From Paraescarpia echinospica (Eukaryota; Annelida; Polychaeta; Sabellida; Siboglinidae): a DNA stretch of 64,000 nucleotides. Each line of letters starts with the position of its first letter. Within the stretch, counting starts at the first letter, position 1. Under the pieces are notes generated by a model. That model searched no databases and had not been told where the DNA came from. It was given only the letters and a program-made list of their open reading frames with translations. Location: contig CM034531.1 in assembly GCA_020002185.1 (NCBI GenBank), forward strand, positions 74,610,200 through 74,674,199, given 5' to 3'. Both the position numbers and the translations under genes were made by a program. Positions 10,489 through 23,141 of the stretch are shown in pieces.

Positions 10489-13400
10489 ATATACTGAGTA
10501 CGTCTTCTCCATGTATTATATGCACCTACCATGTTTCTGCATAGTACATCTTGTGCCTTCTTTCATGACTAAGCTTCCCTAGATATATAGGTTTAGTAAC
10601 ACTGACTAATATTTAAAATCTTTCTAGGACTAGGAGTAATATGTCTATGTCATACGTTTGGTATCATCAAAAACTACCCACATCAAAATAGGTCTATTGG
10701 GTTTTTATAGGTTTCTGTATTTTCGGAAGCCAATTTAACCAGTGTATGTTTTATCTCGATGATTTTAGCGGAACACGTGGATATATATTCATTTAATATA
10801 TTGTTCATATGCTTAATTGTTGAAGATTTGCATATGGTATCTGTCAAATTACCCCAGCATATGTTGTCATCAAGACACATCCATTGGACAACAAAATGCT
10901 TAGATTTTTAAGATTCATTGTTGAACTGACTTTACACATTTGATTACTGGGCTACTTAGCTTTTATTTGATCAAATCATCAATGATAAACTCTGATCAGT
11001 GCAAATTACCTGGGTAATTCATGTCACTCGATTATTTTTCTGTCTACACAAATGGCAGATATTGAATGCTGGACAAAAAGCAGCTTTAGTTTGCTATATT
11101 ACTTTATATGCTATGATCACTAAACAGTATTTTATCTTGGTCTGTTAATTAACAAATATTGTTCAATTAATTACTTAACGTACTGTTCAGTCTACTTGAA
11201 TGGCAGGTATATAATGTTGATGGCTGAGCACCTCAGCTTTTATTTGATATAATACACGCAGTAAACCCTCCTGATTTCTAATTAATTAATCTTGTTATAT
11301 TAATTAATTTAATTATGTAATTACACTAAACATGTTACTTGCTACAAAATAATAATAAAATATTTAATTACTAAATTACCTAAATCATGCAAATTTATGC
11401 AAATTAGGCCAGTAAAGATTAATTAAATGTTACATATTTGAAGAGGACTACAGAGCTATCAACTTGCTGAATTTCATTGATACAAATTGAACGTAACTGT
11501 TTTGGTTAACCATAATTTTACTTAAAATATGCCCCAGTTTTGGTGCCATTCACCAGTTTGCTGGCGTGGTGTAATAAGTTACATTTTACTCAAAAAGTGC
11601 TTTACAAATTTTTATTTTGTCTTCACACTTCACTTTCTCGATGGTTTAGCCATATCATAAGAATATGAAACAAAATATATCTGCAATTTGAAAGTTTCAT
11701 TGACATCCCTATTAAACTTAAAAAGCAGTTGGAGGTATTTTGCCGAGATTTGCAAGCGCAGCTTCTCCATATTCACCATGTGGTATAATTGTCAATAATG
11801 TCTGATTAATGAACTTTTTTCCACGAAGTGCATACATCACTCACCAAAACATGATATGTTCCAGCGGTTTCATTGCAATCACATACGCTAGAGTCGTTCT
11901 CTGTGTTTACATTACAATTATATTATTACAGAAGTGTGTGAAACCATAGCAAGTATAGCGGAAAGCCCAGGCCAAGGCTCAACTGCTCCGTTGTGATGCC
12001 AACTCCAATTATCACGGCCAGAAATGACTATTCCAACCTATGTACGTGTTCACAATACCAACTATTCGTGACAAACATTTGTATTTATTACAAAAAGAAA
12101 TGTTTAATGACTGTGCACACAACTTTCATGAACTAGCGAGATAAGCCAAATTGGGTCTGGGAACCCCGGAAATGACCCTGGAATCTCCCCCGAACCGTTC
12201 TTCCTTCCTTCCGTATAGTGATCACAGTCATTGTTATCTAGTCTAACATTGTATTGGGGATCTGCGTTGTTACATCAAGATGGCGACAGCAATGGAAAAT
12301 AAAATGTTACTAATAATCTACATATTACTAATAATCTACATAATACTAATTATCTATATATATATCCTACCCCCTAGACTTAGCCTAAATAAATACACTG
12401 TACATACATTTACAAGAGTAACTAGTTGGTAGTGGAGCTGCCAGCAGGCGACCACGGCCGTTTTTCACCCCGAATGGCTAGCTGGCCCCAACACTACCTA
12501 ATGTAGTGCCGGGCCCACAATTGACCAGCTGGGGAAAAGACAGAGAACAAAACAGAAAAAAAACAGAGACAAAATAAAATAAACTGTTTCTTTCACGTTG
12601 ATTTGGAGGGCCTATAACACAAACGTGTCGGTAGTATTCACCTCCACAACCACTTGAACTGGGCACTTGGGGTTGGGAATTCCAGTCCCGGATTGTACAT
12701 GGGAGGAACCCTGCCATCCTGTATTGAGTTCTACGACAACAGTAGATCTGGGACAGTTGTTTGTTGTGACTACATCGCTGTCGCGGTGGTGATGGAGCAA
12801 TCTTCTTCTTCAGGCTACTCGATCATTGCGGCACACCGTGTTTGCGAAGTACTCACCCCAATGCAAAACCCCTTCTTGGCGATTATGATTGTGGAATTTT
12901 CTACCTGTGTAACCTGTTAGCCATAGCGTGTTCTCCTTAAAGTGGAGGATGTGGTTTTGCCTTTGCAATATAATTGTGAATGCTCGCAAACGTTGTTTGT
13001 ACTTATTTTCTAATAATAATATACTATTATTTACCATGTGTATTTGTTACAAAATAATATCTAATTATTGTTCATCTAAATATCCGTGCTAATTAAAGTA
13101 TATAATTAATTTTGTTGTATTTGTGAGCTCAAAATAATAAGGAGTTTTCGTAACCGGTTGGATAACATTTTTAGATTACAGTAACTGTGTCCATTTGGAA
13201 ACCATCCAGACACTACCGCTATGGGCGATGCGGCCTTGACCTTATCTCGATGTTGTGAGCAAGTGATGTTTTGATCGCCAAGTTTCTTTCATAAGCATCT
13301 CTTTGAAACAGCATGACACATTTCACTAATAAAGGTATTCTGTAAAGTAGGTTTTTATTATTTTGAATACATTCCTATTAAATAAATTATATCGACGGGT

Positions 13401-13898
13401 GCATAATGTCAAGAACGTTCGATGATTTTAGAAAATTGAGAGCGATAATGACCGAAATAACGAGGCATCTGTGAGGGTAGATAGCAATCAGACTCGGAGC
13501 CAGATTATTTCTAGCTAAGCCTAAGGACCTGCATGTTGACTCTTTGCTTCCTTCTATCTGATGTATAAGTCAGATTATGTAAAATACCTCATGCACGCTA
13601 TTGATGTGTAACCTGTCATCCACCTATAGCGCTGGGCCGCGGCCGCTGGTGATGTATCTGTAAACCCACTAATACATATATTTATGTATGCAAAAAGTTA
13701 CATTGGCAAGTTTTTGTGTCACCAAAATCAATGCCCAGTAATAGAAAAATGGCTTGCACTGAAGAAATTAACTAATTGAACAAACTATGATGGATTGTGA
13801 TATTTTCAAACAGAACATACCAAGATGAATGAAATGTAATGTTTTCTAGTTCTACTGTTAGTTACATAAAATGTAATTATAATGCATGTTTGTTTCAG
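10489..13898. other. Intergenic region upstream of MIOS
   Basis: Very AT-rich at 10.5-11.7 kb, with diverged internal similarity (GCAGCTTTAGTTTG near 11081, TAGCTTTTATTTGAT near 10958 and CAGCTTTTATTTGAT near 11234). At 12440-12560 a GC-richer stretch (GGCTAGCTGGCCCC...GTAGTGCCGGGCCCAC) looks like a dispersed repeat. No coding exon is recognised. The MIOS promoter and 5' non-coding exon should lie in the right half. Confidence 0.4.
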
Positions 13899-13934
13899 AA
13901 TTGATCATGTGACAGAAACAAAACCAACAGCAAT
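13899..13934 (+). promoter_or_regulatory. MIOS: MIOS 5' UTR segment after a 3' splice site
   Basis: A strong acceptor (TGTTTGTTTCAG) ends at 13898, 36 bases before the MIOS ATG, so the first coding exon is probably not the first transcribed exon. The upstream non-coding exon was not located. The GC-rich patch near 13630 and the AAGATGGCGAC motif near 12278, which resembles a YY1 site, are only candidates for the promoter. Confidence 0.5.
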
Positions 13935-16900
13935 ATGAGTCGTGTAAAACTGGACATTTTGTGGTCTCCGAACCATGAAGACAAATTTGTCACATTTGGA
14001 ACAGACCTGTGTTTGTACAGAATTGAATCAATCAAAGACAAGACATTGCCAGCAAAAGTCCAGGGCAAGAAGGTTTCTGATGAAGCATTTGCTAGTGTGC
14101 TCTCTGTCAATTCTGACAACCAATATATGAAGGTGGGTATTCATGATGTGCTTGCATGTGAAAACTTTTATTATTAAAAATAACTGGAAAAATACATAAT
14201 TTATGTATTAAAATGTATGGTATTCAAGAACAGTGTTTTATTATGATAACTATAGGAATTAAGAAGCAACTCAAATTACAGGTACACAATTGAATTGCTT
14301 TGAAAGTCATAGACTAATGCAGAGACCCATCACCCCGTCATTTGGATGGGCCGAGTCGATGGCTGTGTGAGAGGTGCTGCACATGCGGAGCCTTTCTCTG
14401 ATGTTGGCACAGCCTTCACAGGGCAGTTCTTGGAAATACTCTACGCACCCGTGGCGTGTGTATAGTTTGTCGCAATATTCAAATAGGTACCGTTTTAATG
14501 CAACATGTAGATACATTGTTAATTTCTGCTGTTAGTCAAAAACTGGCGCTACAAAGACTTCTGTTGGCACTGTTACGGGAAAGTTTCCGGCATTTGAATT
14601 GCCAATAAACAAATCGCTGACCATATTTTACACCTTGTTAACATTGTGTTAGCTTTGCCCGCTAAAACTGTTTTGTAACATTCGATTTGGTCAAATTACG
14701 ACGGCATCGTTTTAGCCAAGTTGACAATTTCCTTATTTAGCGTTCGGTCCGTTATTCTCCGTATACAAATATGAGTAATCGGGAACGTTCGGGTTTTTGG
14801 CACCCAATATACTGGATGGCAGTGAATGCACATGCTTCGTTATTTCCCTAGAGGGGTCCGGTTAATTGAAAGCACATGACACAATCAATTGAAACAACAA
14901 TGTAGCATTTTTGTCTTCGTCATGCCGCCGTCGTCGAAGAAATGTTGAATTGACATTAAGCGTTTTTCTAATCAAAACCAACAACAATTACGTAGACTGC
15001 CATCGTTCACCGGGAAGATGATGGTGTGGACCGAGTGGAGACTGCACCAGTGTTGTCGGTGATACCTCTGCCCGTGTCGTCACGTTCATCGTCGTCGTCA
15101 TCTCTGCCCGTGTCGTCGTGTACGTCATCATCATCTCTGCCCGTGTCGTCACGTTCGTCATCGTCATCTCGGCCCCTGTTGTTGCGTTCGGCGTCATCTT
15201 CTCTGCCCGTGTCGTCGCGTTCATCGACATCTCTGCCTGTGTCGTCGAGTTTGGCGTCATTAACGTGTGGCCAATCCACAGTCCACAATTGAATTTTTCC
15301 ACTCGAAGTTGCTTGGCTGTTTCTTATGTTGCTGATTTTGTTTGTCATGTTGCAGGCTCTTGTTGGCGACACATTGATTTGTTCAATAAATATTATTCTA
15401 CTGGTGATGCAGTGTTGTTATTAATATGGTCATATTGTATATATGTATATATATATATATAAATTATATATATATATCAACCGGGAGCGGATAAGAATTG
15501 TGTCAACTCGTTATTTGGATGGGTAAAATTTCCGGGCACATGATGCATGGCGCTGTCATGATGGACAAAATATTATCCTGCACAAGTCCCTGTCAATAGT
15601 TGATGCTGCTGTACATATTTTATATTTCCACAGTTTTACGTGAACTGATATTTGGCAAATCTATCTTAGTGTAACATGATTTAAATTTACAAACCAAAAT
15701 GCATAAAAAGTTATAAGTACATAGCGATAACTGTTTACAAAACAATTTCAGACAGTTCCTGCAAAATAAATACTAAATAAAATTAATTACAAATTTGGCC
15801 TAGCTAGGAATTGCCCTTAAAAATGTGCACCTTCCAGACATCTTTGAAATATGAGTAGAGCATGCTTTGAACGACAAACTTGCGTGAACAGTTAAAGATA
15901 GGTGTGTTTGTTTCTGCAGTGTTTGGCGTGGTATCCCAAGTCACAACCTGACAACCTGCTAGCTGTAGGACTGGCCAATGGAAAGGTGGTCCTTACTGGG
16001 TAAGTGTGTAGCACCAAGACCAGCTGGCATGATTTATTACTTACATGGAGAAATAAAACAAGGGCAGTTTGATGTTATTGCTGTGGTGCCCGTTTGCTGG
16101 AGAATTGTTCACCTAACAGTTCACCAACTGTCACCGTAATTTTCAAACATGTGAAGGGCACATGATATCAGGTACATGTGAAGGGCACATGATATCAGGT
16201 ACATGTGAAGGGCACATGATATCAGGTACATGTGAAGGGCACATGATATCAGGTACCTGTGAAGGGCACATGATATCAGGTACATGTGAAGGGCACATGA
16301 TATCAGGTACATGTGAAGGGCACATGATATCAGGTACATGTGAAGGGCACATGATATCAGGTACATGTGAAGGGCACATGATATCAGGTACATGTGAAGG
16401 GCACATGATATCAGGTACATGTGAAGGGCACATGATATCAGGTACATGTGAAGGGCACATGATATCAGGTACTGTGAAGGGCACATGATATCAGGTACCT
16501 GTGAAGGGCACATGATATCAGGTACATGTGAAGGGCACATGATATCAGGTACATGTGAAGGGCACATGATATCAGGTACATGTGAAGGGCACATGATATC
16601 AGGTACCTGTGAAGGGCACATGATATCAGGTACATGTGAAGGGCACATGATATCAGGTACATGTGAAGGGCACATGATATCAGGTACATGTGAAGGGCAC
16701 ATGATATCAGGTACATGTGAAGGGCACATGATATCAGGTACATGTGAAGGGCACATGATATCAGGTACATGTGAAGGGCACATGATATCAGGTACATGTG
16801 AAGGGCACATGATATCAGGTACATGTGAAGGGCACATTATATCAGGTACATGTGAAGGGCACATTATATCAGGTACATGTGAAGGGCACATGCTATCAGG

Positions 16901-19900
16901 TACATGTGAAGGGCACATTATATCAGGTACATGTGAAGGGCACATGCTATCAGGTACATGTGAAGGGCACATGATATCAGGTACATGTGAAGGGCACATG
17001 ATATCAGGTACATGTGAAGGGCACATGATATCAGGTACATGTGAAGGGCACATGATATCAGGTACCTGTAAGTAAATAACTGTAAACAACCACACTTGTG
17101 ATTTTGAAATGATCTACGTTGTCAGTTGGAAGCGAGGCCAGTGGAGTGAAGGAATGTAGAAATAGGCAATTGGATTTCAGTAGCTGTTAATTTGAGTTGT
17201 TTGACTTGAGTATTGTTTACATTGCATGCAAGTTGTGTTGCTATGAAAATGTAAATACTTAATGTAACTGTTTGTTTTCAGTTTGGGAAAACCTGGCCTG
17301 AATGACCCGCACAGCTTAGTCGGCCGGGAGTTTGGTGAGTTCCTTATTCCACATTCTATCTATGTTGATGTTGAGGCTACACAGACACAATACCACCCAG
17401 TTTACTCGCCACTGTTAAGAATCAGTCATGTTAACACCTGAGCAATGCTGATATGTGAAGCCAATTTATGAAATAATTTTGTGGGGAACATTGGAAATGG
17501 TTTTATATGTTTCAACTGTTGACCCCGATTTTTAAGCAATGACTAATAGTACGTGAACCTGCCGTGACCTTTCGACAAACCGACAGCGAGAGTGGCGAGA
17601 GTCAGGAGCTGGCTAAACGTGTTGCTTGTGCGTTTGCAAAGGGCTGAATCAATCGAGGAGGCAACTTTAACAAGTAAAATGTAAAATGGTAGGTTATAAT
17701 GTTTGGTTATTTTAAGAAGAATGTTGCGCATAGGGTGTGTTGTCGTGTTGCTATTGACTGTGACGTGGTTTGTTTCCCGCAGTGCCCAGGCATGCCCGGC
17801 AGTGCCACGCACTCTCGTGGAATCCCGACCAGTGCAACTTGGTAAGTAACAGCAACAGTAGCACTGGTTGGTCACATGCACATCATGTGACGTATGCATT
17901 CACGCACGTATGCACACGCATGCATACGCACGCATGCATACATGCACACACTCACACACACGCACGCACTAATGCATACATATGCACATGCACACAAACA
18001 TACAAACATGTCCAATTCATGCCCTGGAGAACGTGAGATGAGCGCTACTACATATGGGAGTTTCTCACCAGAAATTGGACACTCAATAAGACTGGCCATT
18101 GATACCTTAGGGGATACTGATGAGTTGAGGACAATTTAACAATATTAAAATTAACAAGATTTAGCTAGACTGCTATGTAAAGCAAAGAAATATACACAGA
18201 TAGCAATTTCACTAAGAATCCATTGATTTGACTAGGAAAAAAGTAAATCAGAACTAGATGATCGACACTGGATAGTCACTTTGTCTGGATAATCACTTTG
18301 TCTGGATAGTCACTTTGTCTGATTACAGTTGGCTCAAGGCCTAGACAAGCTACGTGCTGACCCTTCCATACTAATCTGGGATGTCCACTCCAAGGTTGCG
18401 TCCGAGTCTGTCTTCTCTCACGATAGACGGGGCTCAGCCATGCACTCAGACTTGACAGCTGTCAAGCCTCTCTTTGAACTGGGTACTCTATATATTATGG
18501 TCAGCTCAGTAATACAGCCACATTGCAATTAAGGTCACCCTGGGGCAGTCCCAAATTGTTTTTTTTAACAGGAAAATATAGGAAATTAGTCCCTCTAATA
18601 TGGTCACGTCGTTATTCGTGTCACTTTTGCCGGGTCTTGAGGGTGACCTTAATGGACAGGTTCCACTGTACTGTCAATATTGAGTATTGTCATTTATGAG
18701 TGCATCTCCTCTGAGGCACTGAGGTCCTCTTGCCTCTTTCTTTCACCATTGATCTACCAATTGGCTGTGTATTTTAGAAAACGCGATAGTTATTTAGAGT
18801 TATTGACTTGCATGTTTTTGATATGCATGGCTTTACTGGAGGGTCTTTCTCAGGCATGAGACAATTGAGTGGTGATCAGTTCACCAGATGGCATTAAAAT
18901 ATACCGGAGTTTTATTGCTCCATTGGTGGGTGTAAACTAGTGCTCACTGTAACCAAAAATAGTAAAAACTGTACAAAAACATCTACTATGGTTGTCTTTA
19001 TAATAATTCCATGGTACATACTATATTTTTGTACAGTTTTTACTATTTTTGGTTACAGCTCCTTCAGAAACTTGCTTTTCATTATCGTGGTTTGCACAAG
19101 AACCAAAGACACTCGTGGCAGGAATGAATCATAAATATCTCAAGATATTTGACTTAAAAGGTAAGTGCAGAAACAACATTTTACTGTTCATGGTTTTGTT
19201 ACAATTGTTATATTTATTATGTAATTTTTTGAAAATCATGTATTTAGATAATTTTGTTCTCAAAAACTTAAATTAAAAGTACATATAACAATGTAATATA
19301 TACATAAAAAGGTTGTTTAAAATTAGCTTTAGCATTTGTGCATTAAAACTTATGATTTTGAAACTAGTCATAGGTTCATCTTAGATGATGTTGATATGCT
19401 GCATTATAAGATAAATATCAACAACGTCTTTGTAGTAATAATATTATTCCCTTCATACTATGAATTCGTTTCTGTTCATTCGTCATCTGATGAATCTTTT
19501 TGGCCTCTTACAACTTCTGAGACATCTTTTGTAGACATTTCGCACCCACAGAGTACAACGTGCACCAAATCTGTGTACGGAATCCAGGTGGATCCATACT
19601 TCAAACACAGACTGGCATCATTCTCAGAGGCAAGTTTAATTCACTCTCTCTATCTCTAATCGTGCTGACATGGCATCAGGAATACTGGAGCCAATCTACT
19701 GTCCACTATCTCCTTTGTACAGATCTGTTATCTAATTTTTGTGAAATCATCAAACTATTAAGTTACTATTCACCAGGACTGATGAAGTAAGAATTCCAAA
19801 AAAAATGGTGCATATAGTCTCGCTCAATATACTGTGTCATGTGGCATTTCATATTTATGCATTTTACCTATTCTAATAAGCAAACTCAACTCTTGATGAT

Positions 19901-22900
19901 TTTAACAAATTTATGTTCTCTTTTAAACTGACTATGCAGATTACGTGAACTGTTTACACACGTCAGATTTGAACACCAACGAACTTGGCGTTGGGCGAAT
20001 CAACTTATGAGGGGTTTTAATACGGTGAATATAATTACACAATGTAAGTGTATTATTATATACCAGAAGTATCCTGTTAACTGAAATTAATTGTTTTCAT
20101 TACTTTCAGGGCCAGGTGACAATTTGGGACACTCGCAACTTTGACAAACCAATATCCTTCCTGTAGCTCAGTAAATACATATAGTGAAAACATTTGTTTT
20201 AGAACATGTTCGTTTGACACTACATAGGGCCTTATAACCTTTACTATTCTCGTTAAACACACTGTGTTCAGCTTCCTGTTGTCACTTTCAAATGATGAAT
20301 TCAAAAGGTCGCTGTTTGCCTATGTCATAATAATAATTATCCGCATAATCTCTATCAAACTTTGCCATTATTTTAGGTACGTAGTATATGTGCATTACAT
20401 TTCCAGCATGACATTTAGCAGATCGATCTTTCCTGCATACAGAAGAATTTTGTTTTAATATAACATCTCCGTTTGACACTACATAAGGCTTTCTAACTTT
20501 TGGTATCCTCATTAAACACTTGAATTGAAATGTGTCCAGGTTCTTGTTGTGATTTTCAATTTCAATCACTATTTGTCTATGTCATAATAACAATTATCTG
20601 CATCCAACTTTGCCATCCCAACATTATTATAGACATGTAATATATATGCCTCACATTACTAGTGCAGCACGACATTGCAAGATTGATCTTTCCTGCATAC
20701 AGTTCTCGCTTAGGCAACTTTACAAATGTTTTGTTGTAAAGAAAAACATTTGTGGTCAGAATATCAACAAAATACTCGACACAATGTCCAAATAGGCCAC
20801 ATGTTCGGCATCCACTTTGGATGGGTTGATAGATCTTGTTGCTAAGCTCATGTAATGGATAGGTGAGTTACTTTCCACGTTGCACATCTGTGTAATGCCA
20901 CAATGACGGTTTCCAGCCATTCCCTATTAAGCTACAAACTGTAACGTCTGTAAACGTACAAATGTTGCCGTGTTCCTTGACTTGCTGCAAGTGCTGACAA
21001 TCCAGGAGAGCAGACACATCATCAAACTCGAGTGGAGCCCCACAAGGTAACGTCTTCCTCTCACTATTAGCACTTAAATTATTTATTTAATAATAAGAGT
21101 AACAATAGCTTTCTTTATACACTAAAATCCAAAGTGAAACTCTGTCCTGCAGTGTTTACAGACAGTCAATTAATATACTATATATTCCCACGGATGTTCC
21201 TTTTACCACTTTTGCTTGGTCACTTTTTGGCGGCTCAACTTTCAAGTGCGGGACGTATAATATTTAAGTGTTGTTTTGTTTTTGAAACAGATGTGGTCAT
21301 CTTGCATGCTTGGCGAAGGACAGTCCAGTCATCAAACTGTACGACATACAACACACCTCTGTTGGTAAGTAACTATAGCAACAGGTAGTTGTATTGGATC
21401 GATTTTGCTTGATAACCGTTTCATATTATAATAATAACAATAGTTATTTGCTATGCAATCGCTAGCTTTGATAGCTAATGAATGCGCTCAAAATAAAAAA
21501 GTTATAAACAAATTCACTATAAAGTCAATTAAAAATTAATCAAGAAGCCATTAAAATGAATGGGTCAGCAAAATTAATTAAATCAAAAGTAAACATTCTG
21601 TTAAATCATTATATCAGTTGAAGATGATAGAAAATGTTGACATGATAGAAAATGTAAGAAATTACTTACGGTAGCCCTCGAACAGAAGAATTTCTGGCAA
21701 AAGACGGTGATGGATATATGTGGATAAGAAGGAGAGTGTGATAGGGTTATGGTTAATACGTCTGCCTGGACTGGGCAATCATGATATTTGGTGTAACACC
21801 TGGCTGTCAACATTGGGGACTGTATATCCCTTGTGACTCGGAAATCACGTTGATGTCAGTCCCATCTCAATTTGGGACGTAAACGAACTTCTGAGGACAG
21901 CAAGCATCCTGGCAGTGAACACCTTCAGTGTTCTGAAAAGGGCTGACTAGTTGAATGAGACCTCATAAGACCATTACATTGTAACCATAATATATACAGA
22001 CTAATCAGTTAACAGAACATTGCCGAGTGCTGGAAACAACTAGAACTAACTAGAGTGGTCTTTACTCAGTAATTGTTGTGTGGTTGAACGCTTCCGAGAG
22101 GAATTGAATTTTGTGCGGTATCATCTGTATTGAAAGGGTCAAAACTGAACTGATGCATTGAATATGTTTGGATGTTTATGTTTAGCTATGACAACAACGT
22201 TTGTAGCCACGGTTACTCCTGGCATCTGTATGTTTTAGGGCCTGATGAACTGGAGCCAGCGGTCATAGAGAGGGCTGTGCAACGTAAGTTGATGTCACAT
22301 AATATGCTACTCGTAGCTTTCTCCTCAATGTTAGATGTTTGACTAAAGCCCTTACATACAATGTCATGATTGAAATAAAAAAAACATTTTAGACTCAAAT
22401 GATTTAGTGATGAAATTCATATCAAGACAATCAGATTTCAGAAAATGTTTGTGTAAAGAGTAAGAGTTGGTGATCTTTGAAGTGATTTCTTCTAGTTGTA
22501 CGTGTGCTTCGTCTTTTCAGAACAGCATTTTAAGATTAGTTATAGAAACGTACAGTAACTAATACATAGCATCACTGAAAAGGTGTATTTTTATTGCATT
22601 TTATGTATATATTTATACTAATTAATTGAGTTTAAAACAATGACTGGGGAACTAGTATTCTAGTATTTACTGTTCTCCTCCTGTCAGCCACAGTATCCAT
22701 GCATTTATGCAGGAGTACTGTTCCTACATGCATAAATGTATCGGCACCAAGAAAGGGGTGATTCAACCATGGGGGTAAACCCTGCCACCCACTTGGATGT
22801 TGTAGCCTATTTTAACAAAAGACCTACAGTATTTTAGTTATACTTTAGTCAACTGATACTTTATTTTACAGAAGTTATTTCTTTACAGGTCTCTTTAAAA

Positions 22901-23141
22901 AAAATTACGTTGACTATGTTTTTTCCAATATTACATGTTTAGCGCCTCTGGACAGGATTTATATCCAGATGTATACAGCATAATAGAATTAAAAGTTATA
23001 TTTATTTGTGATGTCGGAGCAGCCTGTGAGGAGCAGGAAGTTGCTTCCTTTGCCTGGCACCACACGCATGAGAACCGCATGATGACCATTTCTCTGGGTG
23101 GGGTCATGAAGGACGTCCGCATCTACGAACGCATAGCAGTG
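13935..23141 (+). CDS. MIOS: MIOS exons 1-12, WD40 beta-propeller
   Basis: Exons: 13935-14132, 15920-15999, 17282-17334, 17783-17841, 18329-18482, 19059-19160, 19535-19629, 20110-20151, 20991-21046, 21291-21364, 22239-22283, 23023-23141 (residues 1-359). Blades are recognisable from family motifs such as [80 protein letters not shown] and [14 protein letters not shown], each aligning to human MIOS. Exon 7 ends at a GC donor (GAG|GCAAGT). Exon 8 ends at a U12-type ATATCCTT donor. The exon 6 acceptor is the end of a 33-bp inverted repeat. The propeller is the part known to contact SEH1L and to mediate assembly in GATOR2; that is family knowledge, not read here. Confidence 0.92.

Noticed and set aside
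16147..17070. CRISPR array
   Set aside because: The direct repeats have no spacers, and the locus is an intron of an animal gene.
16121..17095. Long repeat-protein frames (MISGTCEGH forward; VPDIMCPSH reverse) as a gene
   Set aside because: They come from a 27-bp minisatellite inside MIOS intron 2; all phases stay open because the unit is a multiple of three.
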